From contig CAZCRT010000012.1 of NCBI GenBank assembly GCA_964501185.1, forward strand, positions 12,093-76,092: a stretch of DNA of 64,000 nucleotides. Direction: 5' to 3'. This document shows, piece after piece, positions 8,250-16,450 of this stretch. The notes beneath the pieces were generated by a model. That model was not told where the DNA came from. It saw only the letters and a list, made by a program, of their open reading frames with translations, and made no database searches. A program made the position numbers and the translations under genes. Origin of the DNA: BS150m-G50 sp964501185 [NCBI: uncultured Bacteroidia bacterium]. GTDB lineage: Bacteria > CAIWAD01 > BS150m-G50. Numbering within the stretch: the stretch's first letter is position 1; each line of letters starts with the position of its first letter.

Positions 8250-10802
8250 ATGCGGAGTAGACTTATTATTGGTTTTATGATGCTGACATTCAGCTGGCCG
8301 GTTCTGGCCGGCAATATCACCGACAATCTGGCCGAAGAGATGATGCAACTGGAACCGGGTGAAACCATCAGTACGCTGGTAATGATGGCTCAGCAGTATC
8401 CAGCCTGGGAACAGAGTCTGGCCATGCACGATGCACGTGTTCCGCTGGATGAGCGTCACTCGCTGGTCCTGAACGAGCTGCATTCGATGTCTGACAACAC
8501 GCAACAGGAGATTCGCAGTCATCTGGCTCAGCGCAGCCTCGACGGTGCGGTGGCGGACTGGCATTCCTTCTATATCGCCAATATGATAGCGGTGGAAGCA
8601 CTTCCGGAAGTTATCAGAGAGCTGGAGCGGCGTGATGATGTCGGGGATATCTACTTCGACTACCCGGTAGAGAATATCAGGCCAATCATCCAGGAGGACA
8701 ACAACCGACCCTCTGGAAACGGCCTGACGGTAATCGACGCTGACAGGGTCTGGTATGAACTGGGTATCTATGGTGAGGGGGCACTGGTCTGCAACCTGGA
8801 TACAGGTGTGGACGGTGGGCACAGTGCACTCACTGATCGCTGGCGTGGTAACCATGCACCTGCCGCAGAGTGCTTCTACGATCCGGTGTTGAACCAGACT
8901 TATCCCTACGATTCCGGATCACACGGAACCCATACAATGGGTACGATTACCGGTATGTCACCGCTGACCGGTGATACAGTCGGTGTGGCTTTTGGTGCTG
9001 AATGGATTGCAGCCGCCACCTGTGATCACCCTCAGGGGGGTGGTATTGAGGGTACAATTACACTGTTGTTCCAATCCTTTGAATGGGCGGTTGACCCGGA
9101 CGGTGATCCCGGTACCATGGAAGATGTGCCGGATGTAATCAGTAATTCCTGGGGAATTCCGCACGCTTACCGGCCGCAATGCGACGAGACCTACTGGGTT
9201 GTAATTGACAACTGTGAGGCTGCCGGTTCACTGGTAGTGTTCGCCGCCGGTAACGAAGCTTCCACCGGCCTGCGCTCCCCCGCCTCCCGCGCAACCAGCG
9301 AATACAGCACCTTTTCAGTCGGCGCACTGGATATTTCCAATCCGGAGAATCCTTTTGTGGCTTCTTTCTCCAGTCGCGGCCCCTCCCTCTGCACCGCAGA
9401 TCCGGTCCTGATGATCAAACCGGAAGTATCCGCTCCCGGTGTTGATATCTACTCATCTGTACCGGGTGGTGGTTATGCCGGTGGCTGGAGTGGTACCTCC
9501 ATGGCCTGTCCCCATGTGGCCGGCCTGGCGGGGCTGATGCGCAGCGCAAATCCCGGGCTGGATGTCATCACCATGAAGCAGATCATCATGGATACTGCTA
9601 CCGACATAGATGCCGAGGGTAACGACAACAATACCGGCTGGGGTATGATCAACTGTTACGAGGCTGTGTTGGCGGTCCTCAACGGCGCAGTGTATCACAG
9701 CCATGAAATCACCTCCGAAGACAATGGTAACGGTATTCCCGACACAGGTGAGACGGTAACGTTGAACGTCAGCCTGCGCAACATCGGCAACGAGAACATC
9801 ACTGACGGAACCGGTCTGCTTTCCTGTTCTTCCCCCTGGATCACATTTAACAATGCTTACTCGACCTACGATCCCTTCGCACCGGATGAAGTACAGGTGA
9901 ACAGCACACCTTACAGCCTGCTTGTTGATGCGGAAGCGCCGCCGATTTTTGAAACATCGATTACGATCACTGTTTCCGTCGGTGATTCAGATCGTGACTT
10001 CACCTTTGATTTTCCGGTAGGCGCCCGCGAACAGTATTTCATATACGATTGCGAGAGTGGCTCTGGTGGCTGGACCCACGATTCCCCCGACGGTTGGGGT
10101 GACCAGTGGCACCTCAGCACAGAGGATGCCTCCAGCCCTGTAACCAGTTGGAAGTGTGGTGATACCGGCACCGGTACTTATGGCAACAGTCTTGACGCCA
10201 GGTTGACAACTGAACCTCTCCTGATCGAGCCAATTTCACAGCTGGCATTCAGGCATCGTATCAATGCGGAGGTATCAGGCGTTTATCCCGATTCGGCTTA
10301 TGATGGTGGCTTTGTGGAGATTTCAACCGATGGCGTGAACTGGGATCAGCTCACTGATGGTGGCTACAACAATACTTTCCGCTGGGAGTCAGGTGGCGGT
10401 AATCCGGCCACTCATCCTTTCCAGGGCGGCACCCGTTGCTACTCCGGTGCCTTCGACTGGCAGGAATCGCTGTTCGATCTGAGCGCCTGGGAAGGGGAGA
10501 CCGTTCAATTCCGTTTCCACTTTGGATCTGATGGCGGTGGAACTGATGAGGGATGGTATCTGGATGATATCGCTCTCTGGGGGTATATCGCAGAATCGCC
10601 AGGTGAACCGCTGGTAATCGATATCACTTACAATGATCCGGATATCACCATCAGCTGGGACCCGGAACCGCTGGCTGACGGTTATCGTGTTTATCGCAGC
10701 GCGACACCATACGGTACCTTCGAGCTTGTGCACGAGGGGGTTGACACCAGTTATTCCGAAGTAGCTACAGGTGAGTATTTTTACTATGTGACCTGGTTTT
10801 AG
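8250..10802 (+). CDS. Secreted subtilisin-like (S8) serine protease with MAM-like and FnIII-like C-terminus
   Basis: 850 residues, signal peptide 1-20 (ending 'WPVLAG'), start preceded by AAGGAGG. The I9-like propeptide (22-140) is about 93% identical at DNA level to that of the preceding protease, though the signal peptides differ. Catalytic residues: D184 ('NLDTGVDG'), H225 ('GSHGTHTMGT'), S417 ('SGTSMACPH'). After the protease domain come a CARDB-like Ig domain with a 'DNGNGIPDTGE' loop (481-590), a MAM/immune-inhibitor-A-like jelly-roll domain (594-782; 'SAYDGGFVEISTDGVNW', 'DEGWYLDDIALWG') and a FnIII-like domain (784-850) ending 'EYFYYVTWF'. There is no T9SS type A tail, so the last domain is a candidate sorting signal. 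A 114-bp repeat overlaps its 3' end. Confidence 0.9.
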   Translation: MRSRLIIGFMMLTFSWPVLAGNITDNLAEEMMQLEPGETISTLVMMAQQYPAWEQSLAMHDARVPLDERHSLVLNELHSMSDNTQQEIRSHLAQRSLDGAVADWHSFYIANMIAVEALPEVIRELERRDDVGDIYFDYPVENIRPIIQEDNNRPSGNGLTVIDADRVWYELGIYGEGALVCNLDTGVDGGHSALTDRWRGNHAPAAECFYDPVLNQTYPYDSGSHGTHTMGTITGMSPLTGDTVGVAFGAEWIAAATCDHPQGGGIEGTITLLFQSFEWAVDPDGDPGTMEDVPDVISNSWGIPHAYRPQCDETYWVVIDNCEAAGSLVVFAAGNEASTGLRSPASRATSEYSTFSVGALDISNPENPFVASFSSRGPSLCTADPVLMIKPEVSAPGVDIYSSVPGGGYAGGWSGTSMACPHVAGLAGLMRSANPGLDVITMKQIIMDTATDIDAEGNDNNTGWGMINCYEAVLAVLNGAVYHSHEITSEDNGNGIPDTGETVTLNVSLRNIGNENITDGTGLLSCSSPWITFNNAYSTYDPFAPDEVQVNSTPYSLLVDAEAPPIFETSITITVSVGDSDRDFTFDFPVGAREQYFIYDCESGSGGWTHDSPDGWGDQWHLSTEDASSPVTSWKCGDTGTGTYGNSLDARLTTEPLLIEPISQLAFRHRINAEVSGVYPDSAYDGGFVEISTDGVNWDQLTDGGYNNTFRWESGGGNPATHPFQGGTRCYSGAFDWQESLFDLSAWEGETVQFRFHFGSDGGGTDEGWYLDDIALWGYIAESPGEPLVIDITYNDPDITISWDPEPLADGYRVYRSATPYGTFELVHEGVDTSYSEVATGEYFYYVTWF

Positions 10803-10895
10803 ACAGGGAGTCAGGTCAACGACACTACAACGTTTTGCGTTGCCCGCAGGTTCAATCGCCTTTTGCAGAACGACAGTGATGCGAAAGAGACAGAA
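10782..10895 (+). repeat. 114-bp direct repeat, copy 1 (3' end of protease gene plus downstream)
   Basis: This stretch, covering the last seven codons of the protease gene and 93 bases beyond it, recurs at 18053-18166 with five mismatches in 114 bases. The non-coding part is as well conserved as the coding part, which points to a recent duplication or gene conversion rather than selection on protein. Confidence 0.85.
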
Positions 10896-10915
10896 TAATA
10901 GAATGCAGCATACAG

Positions 10916-10948
10916 AGGGGTGCCTTTATTCAAGAGGTACCCCTTTTC
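10916..10948 (+). terminator. Probable rho-independent terminator
   Basis: GGGGTGCCT (10917-10925) pairs with AGGTACCCC (10935-10943) with one mismatch, followed by TTTT. Of the 389 bases between 10802 and 11192, the rest holds the 114-bp repeat and the structured leader described separately. Confidence 0.6.
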
Positions 10949-11115
10949 TATAATGCTATTGACCTGATAGACGAGGCATTGTGACAAAATGTTTTTCTAC
11001 AAAAGCAGATTTGAAGTGGCTCCTTATAGTGAAGTTGATTATATTTGTAACAATAGGATGCTCAACCAATATCGCGAAAAACAAATATAGACAGATAAGC
11101 AGCACTGCTTTCCGG

Positions 11116-11165
11116 CATCGGGCTAACCTGGAAGAAATCTGAGGTTACCTCGGCAATAGCCCGGT
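11116..11165 (+). promoter_or_regulatory. Structured leader before third protease (unidentified RNA element)
   Basis: Bases GCATCGGGCT (11116-11125) and AGCCCGGTGC can form a 10-bp stem (one G-U pair) enclosing a second stem AACCT/AGGTT. The structure ends about 25 bases before the start codon. It is followed only by a weak CCCATTTTAAAA, so it could be an attenuator, an mRNA-stabilising stem or a terminator. I do not recognise a known riboswitch class. Confidence 0.4.
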
Positions 11166-11191
11166 GCCCATTTTAAAACAGGAGTATCACT

Positions 11192-13729
11192 ATGCGGAAA
11201 TTCTATCTAATTGCATTTACAACTCTCTTGCTTACCGGCAACCTGCTTGCCGGAACACTTTCTCCCGGCCTGGAACGGTTCCTGGTCGACAGGAGCGACA
11301 ACGAGATGGTCAAGATAATGCTTGCCATGACAGAGCAGGCAGACATCGCGACACTGGACGCACGATTACACCGCGAACAGGCTCTGATGGCTGAACGGCA
11401 CCAGCTTGTTGTCAGCGCGCTTCAACAGGTTGCCGCCAGTTCTCAGACTGCACTGCTGGCCGATCTCGAGCAGCTGCAAAATGAGGGGCTGGTTGAAGGT
11501 TGGACTTCTCACTGGATCAGCAACATGGTTATCGTCAGGGCGACGGTAGCAACTGTAAGGCAGCTGGCAGTTCGCCCCGATGTCGAACGGGCTGAAGTTG
11601 ACCTTGTAGTGCAGATGATTGAACCTGTGAGTATCGATGATGAGGCGCAACCGCAACGCGGCGTACAGCCCGGGGTCGATAATCTCGAAGCCGACCGGGT
11701 CTGGTATGAACTTGGTATTTTCGGTGAAGGCGCTATCGTTGCCAACATGGACACCGGCGTAATGGGCAGCCATGTTTCCTTCGCTGACCGCTGGCAGGGC
11801 AATTTCGCTCCTGTTTCTGAAGCCTGGCTCGATCTGCTGGGTGGCAATCCAACGCCATCCGACAGCTACGGTCACGGCACACATGTAATGGGCACTATCT
11901 GCGGTGCATCGTCGGATACAATCGGTGTGGCGCCCGGCGCCCGCTGGATTGCTACTAACCCTATCGACCAGGGTACAGGCGGTGCTTTTGACAATGATGT
12001 TATCGCTGCTCTGGAGTGGTTTGCCGATCCCGATGGCGACCCGGGGACCTATGATGATGTGCCGGATGTGGCACAAAACAGCTGGGGCGTTAATGAAGGC
12101 TTTGGCGGTTATTATGATTGTGACAGCCGCTGGTGGGATGCGATTGACAATTGTGAGGCTGCCGGTTGCGTTCTGACCTGGTCTGCCGGTAACGAAGGCC
12201 CCGGTGGTACTTCACTGAGAAGCCCTGCTGATCGTGCTGACACACCCTATAACTGTTTCAGTGTCGGTTCCACAATAACCACCCCCCCGTTCACTATAAG
12301 CAGTTTTTCCAGTCGTGGCCCCTCCGGTTGTGGCGGCCCTTATGCCACCAAGCCGGAAGTCTGTGCACCGGGCAGTGACATTTACAGCGCCTACAATAAC
12401 GGTGGCTACACCTATATGAGTGGTACCTCAATGGCCGGGCCACATGTTGCAGGTGTTGTCGGGTTGATGCGGAGCGCTAACCCGAATGTGGATGTTACCA
12501 CTATCAAGCAGATACTGATGGATACAGCTACCGATCTCGGCACTACCGGTGAAGACAACACCTACGGCTGGGGCTTCGTTAATGCATACGAGGCAGTACT
12601 GGCAGTAATGAATGGCGCCACCTATCACGATCATGAGATTACTTCCGAGAGTAACGGTAACGGAATACCGGAAATTGGTGAAACAGTTGAACTCAATGTG
12701 AGGTTGCGCAATATCGGTGCTGAAGTGATTACAGACGCTACCGGTGAGTTGTCCTGTGCTTCACCCTGGATCACTTTCAACAGCTCCTTCTCAACCTATG
12801 ATCCCTTTGGACCCGACGAAGTGCAGGTTAACAATACTCCCTTCAGCCTGAATGTCGATGCCGAAGCGCCACCTATCTTCGATACGATGCTGATGATTAC
12901 AGTTTTTGTTGAGGATACAGAACGGGAATTCAGTATCCCATTCTCGGTTGGCGAGCGGGAACAGTACTACCTGTTTGATTGTGAGAGTGGTGCCGGAGAC
13001 TGGACGCACAACGGCGCTGATGGCTGGGGTGACCAGTGGCACCTGAGCAGTGAGGACGCCAACAGTCCGACTCATAGCTGGAAGTGCGGTGACACCGGTA
13101 CGGGAACTTATGGAAACAGCCTGGACGCTCGCCTGATCAGCGAATCATTGCTGTTACAACCACTTTCAAAACTGGTCATCCAACATCGTATCGATGCGGA
13201 AACTTCCACTGAATTTCCCGATTCAGCTTATGATGGTGGTATTGTGGAAATATCCCTGGATGGTGAAACCTGGGAGCAGCTGGACGGCAGCTATAACAAG
13301 ACCTTCCGTTGGGAATCAGGCGGCGGTAATCCTGCCACTCATCCTTTCCCGGGTGGCACTTCCTGTTTCTCTGGATCCTTTGACTGGGAAGAAGCAGAGT
13401 TTGATCTAAATGCCTGGGATGGTGAAACCGTCCAGTTCCGATTCCGTTTTGGCTCTGACGGCGGTGCTGCTGACGAAGGTTGGTATCTGGATGATATCGC
13501 TCTCTGGGGTTATGTCGGATCAGGACCGGGTGAGCCGCTGGTAATCCACATTACCTTTAACGATCCTTATGTCACAATAACCTGGGATCCGGAACCAATG
13601 TCTGAAGGTTATCGTGTTTATCGCAGCGCAACTCCCTACGGTACATTTGAACTTGTGCATGAGGGAACTGCCAGCAGTTATTCCGAAGTAGCTACAGGTG
13701 AGTATTTTTACTATGTGACCTGGTTCTAG
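11192..13729 (+). CDS. Secreted subtilisin-like (S8) serine protease, paralogue with MAM-like and FnIII-like C-terminus
   Basis: 845 residues; signal peptide 1-20 (ending 'GNLLAG'); ribosome site CAGGAG. The propeptide is more divergent than in the two preceding genes. Catalytic residues: D187 ('NMDTGVMG'), H228 ('YGHGTHVMGT'), S413 ('SGTSMAGPH'). Then a CARDB-like domain with a 'SNGNGIPEIGE' loop (477-587), a MAM-like domain (590-777) and the FnIII-like terminal domain (779-845) whose last 20 residues are almost the same as in the preceding gene ('SYSEVATGEYFYYVTWF'). It stands alone between terminators, so it is probably its own transcription unit. The role in extracellular proteolysis is inferred from family and signal peptide only. 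Confidence 0.9.
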   Translation: MRKFYLIAFTTLLLTGNLLAGTLSPGLERFLVDRSDNEMVKIMLAMTEQADIATLDARLHREQALMAERHQLVVSALQQVAASSQTALLADLEQLQNEGLVEGWTSHWISNMVIVRATVATVRQLAVRPDVERAEVDLVVQMIEPVSIDDEAQPQRGVQPGVDNLEADRVWYELGIFGEGAIVANMDTGVMGSHVSFADRWQGNFAPVSEAWLDLLGGNPTPSDSYGHGTHVMGTICGASSDTIGVAPGARWIATNPIDQGTGGAFDNDVIAALEWFADPDGDPGTYDDVPDVAQNSWGVNEGFGGYYDCDSRWWDAIDNCEAAGCVLTWSAGNEGPGGTSLRSPADRADTPYNCFSVGSTITTPPFTISSFSSRGPSGCGGPYATKPEVCAPGSDIYSAYNNGGYTYMSGTSMAGPHVAGVVGLMRSANPNVDVTTIKQILMDTATDLGTTGEDNTYGWGFVNAYEAVLAVMNGATYHDHEITSESNGNGIPEIGETVELNVRLRNIGAEVITDATGELSCASPWITFNSSFSTYDPFGPDEVQVNNTPFSLNVDAEAPPIFDTMLMITVFVEDTEREFSIPFSVGEREQYYLFDCESGAGDWTHNGADGWGDQWHLSSEDANSPTHSWKCGDTGTGTYGNSLDARLISESLLLQPLSKLVIQHRIDAETSTEFPDSAYDGGIVEISLDGETWEQLDGSYNKTFRWESGGGNPATHPFPGGTSCFSGSFDWEEAEFDLNAWDGETVQFRFRFGSDGGAADEGWYLDDIALWGYVGSGPGEPLVIHITFNDPYVTITWDPEPMSEGYRVYRSATPYGTFELVHEGTASSYSEVATGEYFYYVTWF

Positions 13730-13817
13730 TTCGATTAGTAGTCGTTATTAACTTATTGCAATGTCATTCGCTTGTTGCATTGCCTTAGTATTGTGAACTG
13801 ATGCAATAAATGTATTG

Positions 13818-13854
13818 CAGGGGGTGTTGCTTCATGGGGCACCCCCTGTTTGTC
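13818..13854 (+). terminator. Rho-independent terminator after third protease
   Basis: Perfect 9-bp stem CAGGGGGTG (13818-13826) / CACCCCCTG (13840-13848) followed by a short T-rich run. Confidence 0.7.
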
Positions 13855-13883
13855 TGAATAATTAAAAAGAGATGGAGTTAAGA

Positions 13884-16397
13884 ATGTTGCGCTCTTTAGT
13901 ACTGATGTTGTCGCTTACGTCGGTGGCCCTGGGGGGTAATCTGCAAGCGTTGTTCCCGGTAACTGCGATTGATGATAACGGTGAAGCAAAAGCCTGGGTC
14001 TATTTTTATGACAGGGGTCTGGAACCGGCGCAGCAACGGGCTCTGCTGATTGAACTTGAAGCGAATATGGATCCCCATTGCCTGGCCCGTCGCGCCAGGG
14101 TGATGGACGCGCCCTATGCTCTGGAGCTGGATCTGCCGCTGAATGAAGATTATCTGCGCCAAGTTCTGGCGCAGGGGGCGACGCTCAGGCATCAGAGCCG
14201 CTGGTTGAATGCGATTTCTGTGAAGGCAACCATACAGGTACTGGAGGAAGTAGAGGAGTTGGAATTTGTGCAGGCTGTTACACCGGTCGCAACCGGTCGT
14301 CGTCTGGAACCGGAGCAATCGAGCGCACAGCAGCTCACTCCCGGAACTGCCGATAGCCGCCTGGATTACGGTAACAGTTACGCGCAACTTGAGCAGCTTG
14401 GTGTGATCACCGCCCACGAGCAGGGGTTGAGCGGTGCGGGTGTGCGGGTAATGATGCTCGATACAGGCTACTACAAGGATCACGAAGCGATTCCCAATGA
14501 CCAGATTCTGGCGGAATGGGATTTCATCAACAACGACGGCAACACCCAGAATGAGGGCAGTGACAATTCCAGCCAGCACAACCATGGCACGATGACACTG
14601 ACCGCCCTCGGTGGCTCCTCCTCCGGTAATCACTACGGCCCGGCATACGGTGCTACTTTCCTGCTGGCGAAAACTGAGGATGTTACCAGTGAGACCCCTA
14701 TCGAGGAGGATAACTATGTGGCAGCCCTGGAGTGGGGCGAGTTGCAGGGGGCGGATGTCGCTTCCGCTTCGCTCGGTTATCTCGACTGGTATGAATGGTC
14801 AGATATGGACGGCCAGACAGCGGTAACTACTATTGGTGTAAACACTGCCATCTCTCTCGGTATGATCATTGCCAACGCTGCCGGTAATGAAAATGGCAGC
14901 GCCTGGAACCATATCATCGCCCCGGCTGATGCTTTTGAAGTGATAACGGTAGGTGCAGTAGATTCCGGTGGAGGTATTGCCTCCTTCAGCTCTCATGGCC
15001 CGACTTACGACGGTCGCACCAAACCGGAAGTTGTAGCGCGTGGAGTGAGCACCGCCTGCGCCGGCACCTCTTCACCCACATCATACACTACCGCAAGTGG
15101 CACCAGTCTTTCCACACCGCTGATCGGTGGCTGCATAGCCCTGTTACTGGAAGCCGCTCCCGGTGCGACACCACAGGAAATTCGCGACGCACTCATGCTC
15201 ACTGCGGATAACGCCAACACACCGGACAATATCTATGGCTGGGGATTGGTTAATGTTCCATTGGCGCTGGCAACCCTGGTTTCCTTTGAACTGGTCGGGG
15301 TTGATCTGCTCAGCGACAATGATGGGGATGGCGTTCTGGAACCAGGTGAAAGCGGAGAGCTGTCACTGCTGATCGAAAATGTAAGTGACGAGACCTTCGC
15401 TGTTGTCGAGGGTACACTGTCCACGACTTCCGAGTGGGTAGCAATCGAAACTGTAACGGCGGGCTATCCCGGATTTACACCGGGCGAGCAGCACAGTAAT
15501 ACCACTCCCTTTGTACTGTCTGTAGATGCGGAAGCACCACCGGTCTTCGACGCGGATCTCAGGCTCACACTGCAGGCTGACGGCAGCGAGCACCTTATGG
15601 ATACCACGCTGGGGATAGGACAGCTGACGGAATACTACACCTGCGATGTCGAGCAGGGTGCCGGGGAATGGACTCACTCTCCCGCTGATGGCTGGTCCGA
15701 CCAGTGGCACATCAGCACAGAGGATAGCCAGAGCCCGACCCACAGTTGGAAATGCGGTGACAGCAGCACGGGTGAATACGCCGCACATCTCGACAGCAGG
15801 CTGACCACAGAGCCGATTCAGCTTTTACCATACAGCACATTGACATTCACACACAGAATCAATGCTGAGGTTTCAGGCACCTATCCCGACTCCGCATATG
15901 ACGGTGGTATCGTAGAGATTTCAACAGATGGCATGAACTGGGCACAGCTCGCAGGTGACTACAACAAGAGCTTCCGCTGGGAATCAGGTGGGGGCAACCC
16001 GGCGACACACCCCTTCCAGGGTGGGGCCAGTTGTTTTTCGGGGTCCTTCGACTGGCAGGAATCAGCTTTTGATCTGGCCGCTCTGGCTGGCGAGACAGTA
16101 CAATTCCGTTTTCGCTTCGGCTCTGACAATGGTGGAGGTGATGAAGGATGGTACATAGATGATTTCGCACTGGCCGGTTACGAACAATCACAACCGGGCG
16201 AACCGCTCGTTATTACCATCAACTACACAGATCCCTGGATTACCATAAGCTGGGAAATGGAACCGCAGGCGACAGGCTACCGCGTCTATCGTTGTGATAC
16301 ACCGTATGGAGATTATGAACTGGTACAGGAATTGCCAACCAGCAGTTACACCGTGAGTGAAGTGGGAACATACTTCTACCATGTGACCTGGTTCTAG
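13884..16397 (+). CDS. Secreted subtilisin-like (S8) serine protease, divergent, with MAM-like and FnIII-like C-terminus
   Basis: I start at ATG 13884, six bases after GGAG, rather than ATG 13872, which overlaps that site; this gives 837 residues with signal peptide MLRSLVLMLSLTSVALGG. Catalytic residues: D193 ('MLDTGYYKDH'), H234 ('HNHGTMTL'), S408 ('SGTSLSTPL'). The divergent triad surroundings place it in a different S8 subgroup from the three upstream genes. The C-terminal half is the shared block: CARDB-like with 'DNDGDGVLEPGE' (465-580), MAM-like (583-770) and FnIII-like (771-837) ending 'TYFYHVTWF'. Only 53 bases without a terminator separate it from the selenoprotein candidate, whose C-terminal block is its closest relative in the window, so the two probably form an operon. 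Confidence 0.88.
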   Translation: MLRSLVLMLSLTSVALGGNLQALFPVTAIDDNGEAKAWVYFYDRGLEPAQQRALLIELEANMDPHCLARRARVMDAPYALELDLPLNEDYLRQVLAQGATLRHQSRWLNAISVKATIQVLEEVEELEFVQAVTPVATGRRLEPEQSSAQQLTPGTADSRLDYGNSYAQLEQLGVITAHEQGLSGAGVRVMMLDTGYYKDHEAIPNDQILAEWDFINNDGNTQNEGSDNSSQHNHGTMTLTALGGSSSGNHYGPAYGATFLLAKTEDVTSETPIEEDNYVAALEWGELQGADVASASLGYLDWYEWSDMDGQTAVTTIGVNTAISLGMIIANAAGNENGSAWNHIIAPADAFEVITVGAVDSGGGIASFSSHGPTYDGRTKPEVVARGVSTACAGTSSPTSYTTASGTSLSTPLIGGCIALLLEAAPGATPQEIRDALMLTADNANTPDNIYGWGLVNVPLALATLVSFELVGVDLLSDNDGDGVLEPGESGELSLLIENVSDETFAVVEGTLSTTSEWVAIETVTAGYPGFTPGEQHSNTTPFVLSVDAEAPPVFDADLRLTLQADGSEHLMDTTLGIGQLTEYYTCDVEQGAGEWTHSPADGWSDQWHISTEDSQSPTHSWKCGDSSTGEYAAHLDSRLTTEPIQLLPYSTLTFTHRINAEVSGTYPDSAYDGGIVEISTDGMNWAQLAGDYNKSFRWESGGGNPATHPFQGGASCFSGSFDWQESAFDLAALAGETVQFRFRFGSDNGGGDEGWYIDDFALAGYEQSQPGEPLVITINYTDPWITISWEMEPQATGYRVYRCDTPYGDYELVQELPTSSYTVSEVGTYFYHVTWF

Positions 16398-16450
16398 AGA
16401 GGGTTATGCAGATAAATCGACAACGCTGAATAGCCGACACAGGAGAAGCC

